NCBI GenBank assembly: GCA_016110215.1
Contig: JADWQD010000008.1
Location: 1,240,001 to 1,304,000, forward strand
DNA: 64,000 nucleotides
Source of the DNA: Capronia americana
Taxonomy: Eukaryota > Ascomycota > Eurotiomycetes > Chaetothyriales > Herpotrichiellaceae
Direction of reading: 5' to 3'
Within the stretch, counting starts at the first letter, position 1, and every line of letters starts with the position of its first letter. A model generated the notes under the pieces. That model did no database searches. It saw nothing but the letters and a program-made list of their open reading frames with translations, and had not been told where the DNA came from. Shown here piece by piece: positions 53,706-64,000 of the stretch. Position numbers and translations under genes: made by a program.

Positions 53706-56375
53706 ATTGTCTAATTCCGTAGGCGGGATTCGAAGCTGTCGCCGTAGAAGAGTGCAATGCCATTGGATTTTATCCTTCTCCGCTTCAATCGGAAATTACT
53801 GCGATTACGGTGCGGTGTTTCTCTGAGCAGCATCCGGATACCATGCCGATGAGCGGCGAGTCGCCGCTTGACTGACTAAAATTGAAGAAGACGCTGATGA
53901 CGCGAAGGGATCCAGCGACCAGATCTAGTTCAGCTGGTCCGCCTCCGCCCTGTCGATGACGATCCCACAGTAGCTTCGTCGTACTCGTACCGCAATGTTA
54001 TGGGGCAAGACGCCGTGGAGAAGCGCAATCGACTAGGCTGCATGCTAACTTGGACGTCACAGCGCTTCATGCTTGGCTGACACCACATTTCAAGAGCTTC
54101 AAACCCACGATATACTGCTGTCTCGAGCAAATAGACTGGTCCGATATGCTCTAGGTGCGAGACGCGAAATGTTGCCGCTTTGTCGACCATCTCCGCCATA
54201 CTCCTAAGCGCTATCCGGGATGACACGGAGAGCATGGAGACGGGTATCTTTGCTGGCGCCCTCCGGGACAGAAACCACGGGCTCAAAAAACGCCATTCTT
54301 TCGGTCCCTCATCCACGGAGAAGAAATCTGGCTGACAGCCTGGCTGAGGCGCGTCAAACGCGCGAATGTTTCGCCTTCCATATCCTGGCATTAGATTTTG
54401 TTGGAGCTTGAGAGTCTTCGACCACGGGGTTGGCAACAGATCTGGCACAGCTGTAACGATCGAAATGGTAAAACGACCTGCCCAACTCGCTTTCATGGTC
54501 TGCAAGTCGTGAAGGGACCTGCCCGACGCTTCGTGGCGCTTCATCTTGGTCTCGGGTCTGATTGAAGGAGGCCACCCATGCCATTCCAACAACCCGCCAG
54601 CCCATAATGGAGATCACTGAAATCTGTGATCACGGAGAATATCACCTTGTTGGGGAATACTTCAAATCAATGGCCCAGCAAGTCGCAGAGACAACGGTCG
54701 TCGCTTCCCACCGGGCAATCTGGGAACCCTGCCGTTCTCCACCAGTCGAGCACGACCGAGCCGGCTTGGTCACACCTGCCTGGACACTTGGAACCAGATG
54801 CGCCTGAATGTCGAGATTTTGTCACGACCAGGACCAAGAAGTCAGGGTCGCCCAGAATGACATGACCACCATAGTGACTGATTGTTTGGCCAACAACCAG
54901 TGAGAGAGTGTGTCAGTTGCTTCCGGGGTCAGAACACCAAGAGCCTTCGCGTGCGTGCTACCATGGCAGCTGCGACATTTCCTTTTGACAGATGATGGCT
55001 ACTCTCCATTCCCTACAGCACGCTTACCCGATATCCGGCCGACTCGTTCACGACCTTGCCTCACCCTTCTGTGTCTCGGCGGCTCGGACGCTTTACCTCC
55101 GCGCACCACTAAAACCCACCATTAGACCTACCTCCTCAACACACAAAAAAGCAAAAAAGCACCCTCACACTCGAACCCAATTACTGGCGAGGTGTGGGCA
55201 AATAAGAGGACTGAAGTCCTGGTGTGGGCCGAAATGTCCGTCAACAAGTCCTTACCCCATTATGCAGGTTTATTGCTGCGCGGTGTGTAACTCTAACAAG
55301 AGCATTCCCTGACGAACACTTCCTGGCCCTGATTGTTGGGTGGAATCACGCAGCTATGATATTTGACGGTGAGTCTGATTACAGTACTATGTGAGCAGTC
55401 TAAACAAAAATCTACGAGCAAAAAACTCTGCCCTCAAACCATTTAGATTAACTCTGCGATAGGTTGAAGGTGAGACGAAAACCATTCCTTTTGAGGCGGT
55501 TTTTTTCCGTCGGTGATATTGTTGTTGTTGTGATTCGAACTCGAGATCTACAGTCTACGAAACAATCCATCCTCCAGAAGACCCATTAACTCTGAAACCG
55601 AGGACCGAGTGGAAATGTGCTCACGGTAAGCCCTGGCCAAGAAGCGGATGTCTTTGTCCGGAATTGTTGGGAGAGATTCGCCAACTTCAATATATATTCA
55701 TGTCAGTGCGTGCGGGTTGAGGAATCATCTGATAAGGTCAATGCCTTCCTCTTTATTGACTTGGGCCCTGACTGGTTGGTAAACCGGCCCTGAGCGCTTA
55801 GACCGTCATATCGTCGTCCACTGTTCTCCTAGAAGAGAAGAAAGACGGTCAACGGGTCTGGGAGACTTCAAGAGGATGGAGAACCGTACGCATGCATGCA
55901 TGATCTGTACGCAATGTGGTGTGCTCTAAGTGTTGCCGAACCAAAGATCGTGTTGCACCTTGGGTTGCGTATAGCGCTCTCCTTTGCTCCCGCTCTACGA
56001 GGTACGCTGCCGTCGCATTTTAGTCGTCTACCGTACTCGGTATATTATGTATCTTAGTGCTTGACACGCCTATATTGTTAAGGAAAACCTGGTCGAGAGG
56101 GGCTCATGTAATAGTTAGTCACCATTTGAATACTTGAGGCCCCATTCATTCAATGGACGAACGAAGGCGGCGCAGTTTTGCATTGCGGAAAAGCGACAGA
56201 GATTTCAGCATTGGTCCAGATACTGCAGATTGGACTATGAAGCAACGGTCCAGGGAAATCGCGCCTTTCGTAATCATGAGCGACCATGAGCAGCAATCGA
56301 AAGGCTCCTTGAATTTCAGGGATCCTGTAGGCTGTAGCTGCGGTCTCGATCTCGAGGAAAATAGCAAAACACCAA
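53706..56375. other. Gene-poor block
   Basis: About 2.7 kb. A 220-codon minus-strand frame at 53930-54592 is the longest, but I recognise no domain and it lacks supporting splice structure. The rest has only short frames. A GTT/GTT run lies near 55520. Confidence 0.35.
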
Positions 56376-57119
56376 TCAGTCCTCAAACTGCTCCAAAGCA
56401 GTCAGTCCGCCTTCCAGCATCCTCGCGAGATTATTCTCCTCGCTCGCCTTGGTAAACTCCTCCTTGCCCGCGCCTTTCGTGTCCAGGCCGTAGATCTTGC
56501 CAAAGTCGCTGACGAAATTGTCGTACGTGGTCTGCGGCTTGTCACGACACAAGCCGCACATGATGCCCCTGAGCTCCTCCTTGAAGCCCAGGCGCGGGAA
56601 CGCCCGGATGATTTCTCTATACTCGTCGACCGTGATGGGGGAGCCCGGCAGGGGGAGGTTTGGCCCGACGAAATCGGCGAAGATGCCCAACTGAGTGGCG
56701 AAGACCTCTGGTTCCTTGTGATGCGCGATCGAGGGGTTGGTGTGCAACGCGATGGCATCCCACATGAGTTGGAGACGGTGTTTGTCCCACTTGCCGTCTT
56801 CCCGCGTGACGAACTCGCGCGCGATGTTTGCCCCGTCAACTTCGAAGCGCTTGTCCTTGGAGAGGAGGGCCTTGGTGGTCGCCCAGCCCATGTCGTGCAG
56901 CAGTGTGGACACCACGATGGCTTCAGTGTCCAGCTCCGGATTGTTTGCGAGCGGCGCGAACTTCTTCTGCAAGATGAGGCCGAACGCGGCGCTGCGGAGA
57001 CAGTGGTTGAGCGTGCACTCGCTGCAGTTCTCCTTGACGTAGGTGTACGCGGCGTTGATCAGGGGATTGGAAGGGATGGTGACTTGCGAGACCGGGAGGG
57101 CTGGGAATGGAGAAGACAT
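56376..57119 (-). CDS. HD-domain protein, cyanamide-hydratase-like
   Basis: Single exon, 247 residues. The HD metal site is formed by His-39 (TLNHCLRSAAFGL), His-75 and Asp-76 (STLLHDMGWATT) and Asp-121 (LMWDAIALHTNPS), all present. The size and the order match yeast DDI2/DDI3 and Myrothecium cyanamide hydratase, which convert cyanamide to urea. Other fungal members of the same fold may act on different small molecules, such as nitriles or isocyanides. The C-terminal half (FPRLGFKEELRGIMCGLC, DFGKIYG) is also typical. A convergent or antisense transcript is possible, but no gene is called there. Confidence 0.85.
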   Translation of the reverse strand: MSSPFPALPVSQVTIPSNPLINAAYTYVKENCSECTLNHCLRSAAFGLILQKKFAPLANNPELDTEAIVVSTLLHDMGWATTKALLSKDKRFEVDGANIAREFVTREDGKWDKHRLQLMWDAIALHTNPSIAHHKEPEVFATQLGIFADFVGPNLPLPGSPITVDEYREIIRAFPRLGFKEELRGIMCGLCRDKPQTTYDNFVSDFGKIYGLDTKGAGKEEFTKASEENNLARMLEGGLTALEQFED

Positions 57120-58255
57120 GCTGCCTGATCTGGTTGTTCGCGTACTGTTTGCTCTTGGACACTGCTGGGCTTGTGGAAGGTCGAGTGAATACTGTTGTGG
57201 ACATCATGGAGACGAAGCGAAGAGGGATGATTTATATCTTGCCTGATTTCCCTTCCTCTCCCCCGGCGCAGACTTCCATACTGGAGGCCCGAGGTGGCCT
57301 TCATTCCGCGCCTTCAAAGCCACATAAATGACATGGTTCTGGTAACGAGCCAGGTTCTGCCTGAGCCACCGGTCACCGTAACATTGGCGGACGGGCTGGG
57401 CTGAATGGTCTTGTGCCGCATGGAGCAGATCCGAGATGTAAAGGCTTTCCCGCAATCTAGCCTTCAAATCGGACAGTTGTTCGCGCGCCCCGGACAATCG
57501 TCTTACTGGCAGGCTTCGAGTTTGCCGTCCCGTCGGCGGGTGATTGGATCTGATGGAACGGTCCAACATCTCTCCGAGCCATCCCTTACACAGTAAGCGA
57601 CGACTCCTACCCCAATGGGACTGCGACCCCGGATTTGGAAAGGTCTACCGATGTGGCATCTTACAATAGTATGTGCTGATAATTTGGCATCCATGCACCA
57701 ACAGACACTCGGTCCAATATTTCAGGGCTGAATTTCTTTCTTAGCGGGAGGTTTCCGCAGTATGAAAGCAACATCTGCTCAGTCCAAAAGAATAGACGGC
57801 TAGTCTTAAGCTCATGGCGCTGAAGAGAAAAGTCGGGCGCTCTTCCTGACTTCCCAACGACGAGCCTGTACAGAGCCAAGCATGCTACACTTGTTCCCAC
57901 TCCAATGTGCCCAGCTTCACAACTGGAGAGGCGAGCTTCAAGTGAACTACTCGTACCTATTGTTGAATCCCTCCGGTCAAGACATGCCACCTACGGCATT
58001 TATTGGCGGATGTGTTCTCCGGCGTGTCCGGGTTCCTGGCTAGCGACGGCTTCTCCGCATGGTTCAACTCCAAGTTGTCCACGGGGTGACGCCATCGAGT
58101 GTATCAGAACATGTGCTGTAATATCGCAGTGCTGACGACAACCTTTCCTCTGCAAGACACCATTCATCCTTTTTTGGCTCTCTGCTGTCGCTTCACGGAT
58201 TGTTGTAGCAACCTTGTGAGACTCGATTGCTCATACGACCCAAGACCACATCAAC
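57120..58255. other. Divergent intergenic region, nothing recognised
   Basis: About 1.1 kb between the HD gene (minus) and the aldo/keto reductase gene (plus). No gene seen. Confidence 0.4.
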
Positions 58256-59296
58256 ATGGGTCGGCAAATGCTGAAAACCGCTGCGCTTCTGGCAGTATTT
58301 CTGCCTAGATGCCAGGCTGCCCCGGCAGAGCAATCCCCCATGCCAGAACTCTTGTCCAAAGACCCCATCCCAGAGCTCCCTCCCGTTGGCCTAGGCCTAT
58401 GGAACTCCGAAGGCAAAGACGCTAGCAACGCTGTGCATTTCGCCTTCAGGGCCGGCTACGCTCACCTTGACTCGGCCGCTGCGTACAGCAACGAAGACTA
58501 CGTCGGCAGGGCGCTCAACTCCAGCACATCCCCGCCGCGACACAAATACTGGATCACCAGCAAGCTATGGAACGACCATCACCAACCCAAACTCGTGCGC
58601 CCGGCGCTCGAAAAGACGCTCAAGGATCTACAAGTCCCTTATCTCGATCTCTACCTGATGCACTGGCCCGTTGCCTTCCTCCCGAATCAAAAGGACGGCC
58701 GCACAATAATCGACCAAGACACCACCATCCACGACACGTGGTCCGCAATGGAAGACCTCGTGCGGGCCAATCTGACGCGCTACATTGGCGTGAGCAATTT
58801 CTCGCCACGCCAACTCGACAATCTGCTGGCCAAGGCTGATATCAGACCGTTTGCCCATGAGTTCGAGACACATCCCTATCTCCAACAGCTGGATTTCGTG
58901 GATTGGCATTTGCGGAACAACATCACGGTGATTGCGTATTCGCCGCTTGCGAATATGAATCCCACGTACGACAACAAGTACCCCGATCTGCCACCTATCC
59001 TGGAAGACCCCTTCTGGAAAGACCTCGCCAGCAAGAAGAATGCCACTCCCGCGCAGGCAATCCTGGCGTGGGGACGGCAGAGGGGCACAATAGTCATCCC
59101 CAAGAGCGTCCATGAAGCCAGGATCATAGAGAATCTGGGCAGTTTGAACGTGAGTTTTACCGAGGATGAATTGAGGCTGGTGATGGAACAAGATAAGAGG
59201 ACGAGATTCAATAATCCGAGTAAGGGCTGGGGGGTTGAGTTGTTTGAGGGATTGGATGATGGGACGAATCGATTCGTGATGCAGCAGGAGCTGTAG
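58256..59296 (+). CDS. Aldo/keto reductase with predicted secretion signal
   Basis: Single exon, 346 residues. Residues 5-22 (MLKTAALLAVFLPRCQAA) look like a cleavable signal peptide followed by a short Pro-rich spacer. The AKR barrel then starts at IPELPPVGLGLWN. The catalytic tetrad is complete: Asp-72 and Tyr-77 (HLDSAAAYSNE), Lys-103 (WITSKLWND) and His-136 (YLMHWPVAF). The cofactor region IVIPKSVHEARIIENLG is conserved, so it should bind NADP(H). There are five or six Asn-x-Ser/Thr sites (for example NSST, NLTR, NFSP, NITV, NATP, NVSF), which agrees with passage through the ER. Most AKRs are cytosolic, and NADPH is absent outside cells, so the destination (ER lumen, vacuole or outside) is an open question. 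Confidence 0.88.
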   Translation: MGRQMLKTAALLAVFLPRCQAAPAEQSPMPELLSKDPIPELPPVGLGLWNSEGKDASNAVHFAFRAGYAHLDSAAAYSNEDYVGRALNSSTSPPRHKYWITSKLWNDHHQPKLVRPALEKTLKDLQVPYLDLYLMHWPVAFLPNQKDGRTIIDQDTTIHDTWSAMEDLVRANLTRYIGVSNFSPRQLDNLLAKADIRPFAHEFETHPYLQQLDFVDWHLRNNITVIAYSPLANMNPTYDNKYPDLPPILEDPFWKDLASKKNATPAQAILAWGRQRGTIVIPKSVHEARIIENLGSLNVSFTEDELRLVMEQDKRTRFNNPSKGWGVELFEGLDDGTNRFVMQQEL

Positions 59297-59735
59297 GAGA
59301 TGAGGATGAGGCGTAATGATGGAACGAATGCCATGTCATGTAATATTCACGGGCTGCGTAGATATGCGCGAGAGGATACTGGAGGAGACAATCTTCGAAG
59401 ACCAGGGGCTAAGGACGTGATATACATTTTGTGTTTGGTAGGTCTAGGTGTGGTGAACCGGGTCGACTCGTGGAATACCACCGCCACAAGATTAGCACCA
59501 GGACACCTCTGCTCTCTTTAAATTTGTCCTTCAGAGCACGCCTGCCCTCTGTCTCGCTGCGAGTAGGAACTTGCTCTCGAGGCGCTCGGTCGCCTCGACG
59601 TAGATCAGAACGACCCGCAGTGACGCCCAACGCTCACTACCCAATGCGAGGCAACGCTGGGAAAAATGCAGGTACAACAACGCGGAACTCCAAAGCAATA
59701 GCATAGGTCGTGCTCATTCATGCCTGTGTCATGAT
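59297..59735. other. Convergent 3' flanks
   Basis: Spacer between the AKR stop and the UBC11 stop; no gene seen. Confidence 0.4.
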
Positions 59736-60390
59736 TCAGTCGTCAATGTCCTGGTGACGTGCCAGCACCTTTCGCTGGTATTCCTCGGCATCCTTCTGAT
59801 GGAGCTGTGCGGCTTCGTTGTTCAAGGGACTGGCACTGTGATTGGAAGTCAGCGTCTGCTTCTTCTTGTAAGACCTTCAATGCCATACTTGTTTGGTTCA
59901 CCCAAGAGACTCTGCAAGCTCAGTAAGACCGTCTGAACATTGTACACCGCGCTCCACTTGTCTTTCAAGATGTCCAGGCATATTCGGCCGCTGAAGTCGA
60001 TGTTGGGATGGTAGATCGGGGTCTTGAAGAGCACGACCGGAGGGCTGTAGGGATAGTTGCCAGGGAACTCGAAGCCAAGTTTGAGGTTGAGGTCTGCGTA
60101 GGGTGTGTCCTTTGGACCGACGATAGTGGCGGTCCAGTGCAGCATGTTGCCATCGGCATCGGGGAAGGCAGATATCCCGGGCGTAGGAGACATCATGAGA
60201 GTCATGAGCTCGGATTGGAGACTGTGAAACATATGAGTCCATGCTTTGACGTCGTGACAAAGATACGAGCGTACCGCTTGGTGACACTTTGGGTGTCTGC
60301 CTTTCGAGGTGCAACATTGAGCTTGTTTTGTTCGGCCATGGTAGGCAAACCCGGAGCAGCGTTCTGGGAGTCCTCTAGAGAGAAATTCAT
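59736..60390 (-). CDS. UBC11: Ubiquitin-conjugating enzyme E2 C (UBE2C / UBC11)
   Basis: Exons 60275-60390, 59889-60221 and 59736-59835 (introns of 53 nt each, GTACGC to TTTCACAG and GTATGG to CAATCACAG) give 182 residues. The fold reads SVTKRLQSELMTLMMSPTPG, then FEFPGNYPYSPPVVLFKTPI, YHPNIDFSGRICLDILKDKW (catalytic Cys at about 120) and VLLSLQSLLGEPN. After the last intron NASPLNNEAAQLHQKDAEEY completes the C-terminal helix. The N-terminal ADTQSVTKRL extension is typical of the cyclin-specific E2 of the anaphase-promoting complex. Its start faces CHK1. If Met-18 (60339) is used, the protein is 165 residues, closer to relatives. Confidence 0.92.
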
Positions 60391-60909
60391 GTTCGGAAGT
60401 GGTATTTAAAATGTGGATGCAAACGGGATGGTTCAGTGGGTAGAGGAATGCTGAAAACGGAAGAATGGTCTAGGCCACTTCAAAGCAGAAAGTCGCAGAC
60501 CAGCAACACAGCACAAGGACAATTACTCGAGGGATGAAGATGAAGATTGATGAATGGGACTGGTGCCAAAAGTTGAGCAACCGAGAGTGAGTTGAGGGTG
60601 AGAAATGAATAATAAATGATGTGGTCGCGTGCAGCCGCGGGCAGCTCTGGCGGCGGTGTAAAGTGGCCGAAACTGCAGGGACTGGCTATTGTTTACCTTT
60701 AAGGGTCCAACCCGAGTCGCCGCAGTAACACCTTAAGTAGAATGACGTCGGCATAGCATGCTAGGCTTCGCTCAGCCAATTCTCTGCCCCATCCACGCGC
60801 CAATCTGTGACAAGGCGCGTCGTCCAGCCATCGGTGGTTTCAAGCATGTACAGTGCATAAACTTCAGTGTTGCTCCTCGAGATTGCGATCGGCCTCCCCA
60901 GACTTTGCC
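60391..60909. promoter_or_regulatory. Divergent UBC11/CHK1 promoter
   Basis: 519 bases between two divergent cell-cycle genes. No MCB/SCB-type element (ACGCGT, CACGAAA) was noticed by eye. Confidence 0.45.
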
Positions 60910-62594
60910 ATGAACGGTATACCTCACTCTCAATTGGCACCTCTGCCATCCGAAGTACCATTTCGAATCGTCTCCCCCACAATTGGCTCCGGTGCATATG
61001 CGTGGTAGGTGAATAATGATTGAGTCATAGACGACAGAATACTAACACGGCGCACAGCATCAAGAAAGCCGCTCCTCTGAATACCGAAAACCCCGTCTTT
61101 GCTGTCAAGTTTATCAACAAAACCTTTGCTCAAAAGTATGGCAGGATCAAGCAGAAACAGCTCGAGATGGAGATCTCCCTACACAAACACATCGGCGAGC
61201 ACAAGAACATCATTGAATTCTACGACCATGGTGATGATCCGGCATGGGTGTGGATAGCAATGGAGCTCGCCGAGGGAGGAGATCTGTTTGACAAGATTGA
61301 GGCCGACGCAGGAGTCGCTGAAGACATTGCTCATGTCTACTTCACCCAACTCGTCAGCGCCATCAGTTACATGCACGAAAAAGGTGTTGCCCACCGAGAC
61401 ATTAAACCCGAGAATGTGCTTTTATCGGCAGATGGAGATCTCAAACTTGCAGACTTTGGCATGGCCACCCTTTTCGAATATCACGGCAGGAGGAAGCTGG
61501 CAACAACTTTGTGCGGCAGTCCTCCCTATGTCGCTCCTGAGGTGCTCTCCTGCAGCACACAAGCAGGAGTGAAAGGAGCCGGGTATGCCGCTGACATGGC
61601 AGATATCTGGTCTTGCGGTGTTGTCCTATTCGTTTTGCTCGCAGGAAATACTCCCTGGAGTAGACCAGTTGAGGGCCGAGACGAATATGGAAGGCTGAAC
61701 GAGTTCAGCGAATACATCCAGAGCAATGGCAAACCAGAAGATGAGCTGTGGGAAGGCCTTCCTCATCACGTCCTCTCTCTCCTTCGCGGGATGATGAGAG
61801 TCGAGGTGAAAAGTCGATTCTCGCTGGATGACGTGCGTCGGCATCCCTGGTTCACCAGACCCAATAAATTCATGGACAAGAAAGGACGCCTAGTAGACCC
61901 GATCGCTGTGGCCACGAACATGTTTGAATCTCTTCGAGTCAATTTTGACGCAGACCCATTTGCTGGAACACAGAGGAGTACGAAGATGGATGCTATGGAC
62001 ATCGATCAGGAGGTGAAATTCAAGTTCGCCTCGACGCAACCAGTAACACCTGCGGAAGATATGCTGTTCGACTGGGATCGACCAAAGCATCCTTTGATGA
62101 CAAGCACCCAGCTTGTGGCTGACCTCGCAATCGCCTCGCAGTCAATCTCAACCACGAAGTACCTTGAGGACGAGCCATCTATGTCGCAATTCCAATCAAA
62201 CCCTTCTGTTCCCCTAAGTCGAACACAAATGGCTCGACGATTCGCCGATGTCCTTCCGTCTGAACGTATGACAATGTTCTATTCAGAAGGAACGATGGAT
62301 CTGCTTGCCCCGTACGTTGCTGAGGCTCTGAGCCAGCTGGAAATGCCTCCGTCAAATCCAATCAGACCAACAGCGCAGGACTTCGAATGCTCGATCAAAG
62401 TGAAAGGACAAGATAGTCGAGGCTGTCCCCTGAGTGGTACTATCGCGATGGATGTTGTCAAGTCGGAGGCCAACGAGCAGCCCCTGGTAAGAGTTCTGTT
62501 TGTGAAGGCATCTGGTGATCCCTTAGAGTGGCGGAGATTCTTTAAGCGTGTGGCCGTGCTGTGTCAGAGGGCGATTGTCAAACCGGAATTTTGA
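60910..62594 (+). CDS. CHK1: Serine/threonine kinase Chk1 (DNA damage checkpoint)
   Basis: Exons 60910-61004 and 61058-62594 give 543 residues. The 53-nt intron has a TACTAAC branch site and splits the glycine loop, which becomes TIGSGAYACIKK. VFAVKFINK supplies the ATP lysine (about 49), GVAHRDIKPENVLLS the catalytic loop (144-146 HRD), LADFGMATLF the metal-binding Asp, and SPPYVAPEVL the activation-loop end. The C-terminal regulatory part has SQ/TQ clusters (TSTQLVADLAIASQS, MSQFQ), targets of ATR-type kinases, and the Chk1 tail (QMARRFADVLPSERMTMFYS, RVLFVKASGDPLEWRRFFKR). The ATG at 61020 lies inside the intron. Chk1 acts downstream of the 9-1-1 clamp, whose RAD1 subunit is also encoded in this window. 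Confidence 0.95.
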
Positions 62595-62932
62595 GCATAT
62601 ATCAGACGAATCATCATTTGGCGTTTCTGGGTGGCATCAAAAGCGAAGATACCCATGTTTTGGATAGCGTCTAGGCGTCCGTCCTAAAGTACCGTATACA
62701 AATCCCTGCAGAGTCTTGAATCATCCCAACCCCAGCTACTGCATGCAAGCTGCGCTACAAGCGGCCGACCTGTAGTCAGCCTCATTCGCCTTCCCCGTCT
62801 TTGACTCATTCCTCTGCTTTCTTTCACCAACTTTTGACTTTTCTCTTTCCCTCTGCATTTTATGCTCCAATTGCTCACTGGTAGCTCACGGCTGTTCTGG
62901 ACTTCCCCATCATTCATTCCAAGGTAGCGACC
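62595..62932. other. Intergenic with CT-rich leader
   Basis: 3' end of CHK1 and a pyrimidine-rich promoter or leader of the ELO-like gene (about 62770-62870). No gene seen. Confidence 0.4.
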
Positions 62933-63619
62933 ATGGCGTTGGAAGACAGGCCTCTTACTACACTTCAAAGCGTCATCTTGACAACTGGACCTTTCGTCTT
63001 CCTGTGGACCATATTACGAGGCTATGTCTCTCGCAATGGGCCTCTCAGTTTTGCGCGGCCATTCACTCGTCTGAACAGCCAACTCTACGCACTCTTCTCC
63101 CTTGCATTGGCCTACCTCATTCTCAACGATGTCTTCCACTTCTCCGAGCTTGACATCAACAGCACAGATCTGGCCTACATCTATCACCTTTCCAAGATCT
63201 ACGAATACGTCGATGTGTTCAACCTGGTTGCCGCTGGAACCGAAATTGGCCCCCATATGGCCTTTCACCACATCACGACGCCCTTCTTGACCTACTTTCG
63301 GGTTCTCAATGCTTCCGACTGGCAACTTTTTGCCTTCCTCAACTGCTTCCATCACTTCTGGATGTACTCCTACTTTGCAGGAATTTCCTCCTTCCGGCCC
63401 ATCCTTCCGCTGACTGGTTGGATACAGCTTGGAGCTGGGATTGCGCTTGATGTGCACTATTGTGCGACTCAGGGTCGCGAAGCACCCGAGGCGAAGAACC
63501 GTGCGATCAGCATCATGCTATTGGCGCGATATGCGATGTTGTTCTACGAGGAATTGAAGGGCAGTACTGCGAAGAAGGAGAAGAAGGCGGAGGAGAAGAG
63601 TGAGCGGGCAAAACAATGA
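62933..63619 (+). CDS. ELO/GNS1-like multispan membrane protein
   Basis: Single exon, 228 residues. About six hydrophobic segments: SVILTTGPFVFLWTILRG, LYALFSLALAYLILNDV, then SKIYEYVDVFNLVAAG, MAFHHITTPFLTYFRV and LFAFLNCFHHFWMYSYFAG, with an Ala/Lys/Glu-rich C-terminal tail. The order SKIYEYVDVF, FHHITTPF, NCFHHFWMY echoes fatty-acid elongases (K-x2-E-x2-D, H-x2-HH, N-x3-H-x2-MY). The spacing is altered and the protein is shorter than elongases (about 300). The HHITT replaces HVYHH. So it may be a divergent elongase-like enzyme of the ER or a relative without elongase activity. Confidence 0.72.
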   Translation: MALEDRPLTTLQSVILTTGPFVFLWTILRGYVSRNGPLSFARPFTRLNSQLYALFSLALAYLILNDVFHFSELDINSTDLAYIYHLSKIYEYVDVFNLVAAGTEIGPHMAFHHITTPFLTYFRVLNASDWQLFAFLNCFHHFWMYSYFAGISSFRPILPLTGWIQLGAGIALDVHYCATQGREAPEAKNRAISIMLLARYAMLFYEELKGSTAKKEKKAEEKSERAKQ

Positions 63620-63692
63620 AACAGCGAAACGGAGAAGCTTTGGTATAAGAGAAGTCATTTGAACATTGCGGACGGCCGCAACTTTGCAACGC

Positions 63693-64000
63693 CTAGTTCG
63701 CCACATTGATCAGCATCGACTTAACACTCAAATACTCCTCGATTCCTTGTCTTCCTCCCTCCCTTCCGTATCCGCTCTCTTTCACGCCGCCAAACGGGCT
63801 CTCACAGGCGCTCAACATGCCCAGATTAACGCCCACCATGCCCACTTCCAAGGCCTCTGTCACTCTCCATGCTCGTGGAATGTTCTCGGTACAGATGAAC
63901 GAGCCCAGGCCCACGTCACAGTCGTTAGCCATGTCAATGACTTCTTCCTCGGTGTCGAACTCGTAGAGACCGACAACTGGAGCAAAGGTCTCTTCGCGAG
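63693..64000 (-). CDS. Aldehyde dehydrogenase, succinate-semialdehyde type (C-terminal part, cut by the window edge)
   Basis: Only the C-terminal end is inside; the 5' part lies beyond 64000. The frame reads ETFAPVVGLYEFDTEEEVID (the ETFGP motif with Ala for Gly), ANDCDVGLGSFICTENIPRA, VTEALEVGMVGVNLGM, PFGGVKESGYGREGGRQGIE and EEYLSVKSMLI before the stop at 63693. The GMVGVN and FGGVKESG-YGREGG blocks point to succinate-semialdehyde dehydrogenase (Uga2/GabD-like), the last step of the GABA shunt. The catalytic Cys lies outside the window. It converges on the ELO-like gene with 73 bases between stop codons. Confidence 0.85.
   Translation of the reverse strand, partial: REETFAPVVGLYEFDTEEEVIDMANDCDVGLGSFICTENIPRAWRVTEALEVGMVGVNLGMLSACESPFGGVKESGYGREGGRQGIEEYLSVKSMLINVAN

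Noticed and set aside
53930..54592. 220-codon minus-strand frame
   Set aside because: No domain, no splice support and no homology recognised. I could not decide between a species-specific gene and chance, so it is not called.
55520..55560. Possible tRNA T loop GATTCGAACTC
   Set aside because: The T stem pairs poorly and no anticodon arm or acceptor stem could be assembled.
61020..61062. ATG at 61020 as the CHK1 start
   Set aside because: It lies inside a 53-nt intron with a TACTAAC branch site. Splicing from 60910 gives a complete glycine loop, which this start would lose.
1..64000. CRISPR arrays, bacterial operons or rRNA genes
   Set aside because: Genes have spliceosomal introns and eukaryotic families throughout. 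No regularly spaced repeats or rRNA sequences were seen.

Overview
This is a window of a filamentous ascomycete (Pezizomycotina) nuclear genome. The evidence is protein-coding genes with GT-AG introns of about 44-80 nt, branch sites of the CTAAC/GCTAAT/TACTAAC type, and fungal families such as the HRQ/DUF3445 proteins, RAX1, SSH4, SSU1, COP9 subunit 7, OST5 and a fungal-type CHK1. I cannot name the species. Where I give exons, the joins were checked by hand for splice consensus and for a coding length divisible by three, so most models are frame-consistent.

Layout. 0.9-2.2 kb: a DUF3445 gene. 2.7-5.9 kb: three decayed or doubtful genes in a row (an NB-ARC-like remnant with several frame breaks, a small barrel-like protein with an early in-frame TGA, and a fungal membrane protein with one frame break). 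6.9-16.5 kb: Nudix hydrolase, PAP2 phosphatase, class II cAMP phosphodiesterase, SSH4-like SPRY adaptor, SDR. 17.4-25.2 kb: sparse small genes, a DUF4267 membrane protein, a histidine-tailed cupin, a secreted carboxylesterase and a GNAT. 25.2-27.2 kb: no protein gene, but one tRNA-Gln(UUG). 27.2-28.8 kb: an SSU1-type sulfite pump.

29.4-42.5 kb is the dense housekeeping core: a zinc-ribbon protein, RAD1, OST5, GCN5, RAX1, CSN7 and the copper ATPase CCC2. 45-59 kb looks accessory: an MDR-type MFS transporter, a GMC oxidoreductase, a second TDT-family transporter, a cyanamide-hydratase-like HD protein and a secreted aldo/keto reductase, separated by gene-poor blocks of 2.6-2.9 kb. 59.7-64 kb returns to conserved genes: UBC11/UBE2C and CHK1 (divergent), an ELO-like membrane protein and the C-terminal end of a succinate-semialdehyde dehydrogenase cut by the window edge.

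The most remarkable feature is the tRNA-Gln gene at 26363-26499. It has the usual short intron after nucleotide 37. It also carries a 55-nt insert between nucleotides 60 and 61 of the T arm that looks exactly like a spliceosomal intron (GTGAGT start, GCTAAT branch-like site, TAG end). Removing precisely the GT-AG segment restores a perfect T stem and a fully paired acceptor stem. I know of no described tRNA gene of this kind.
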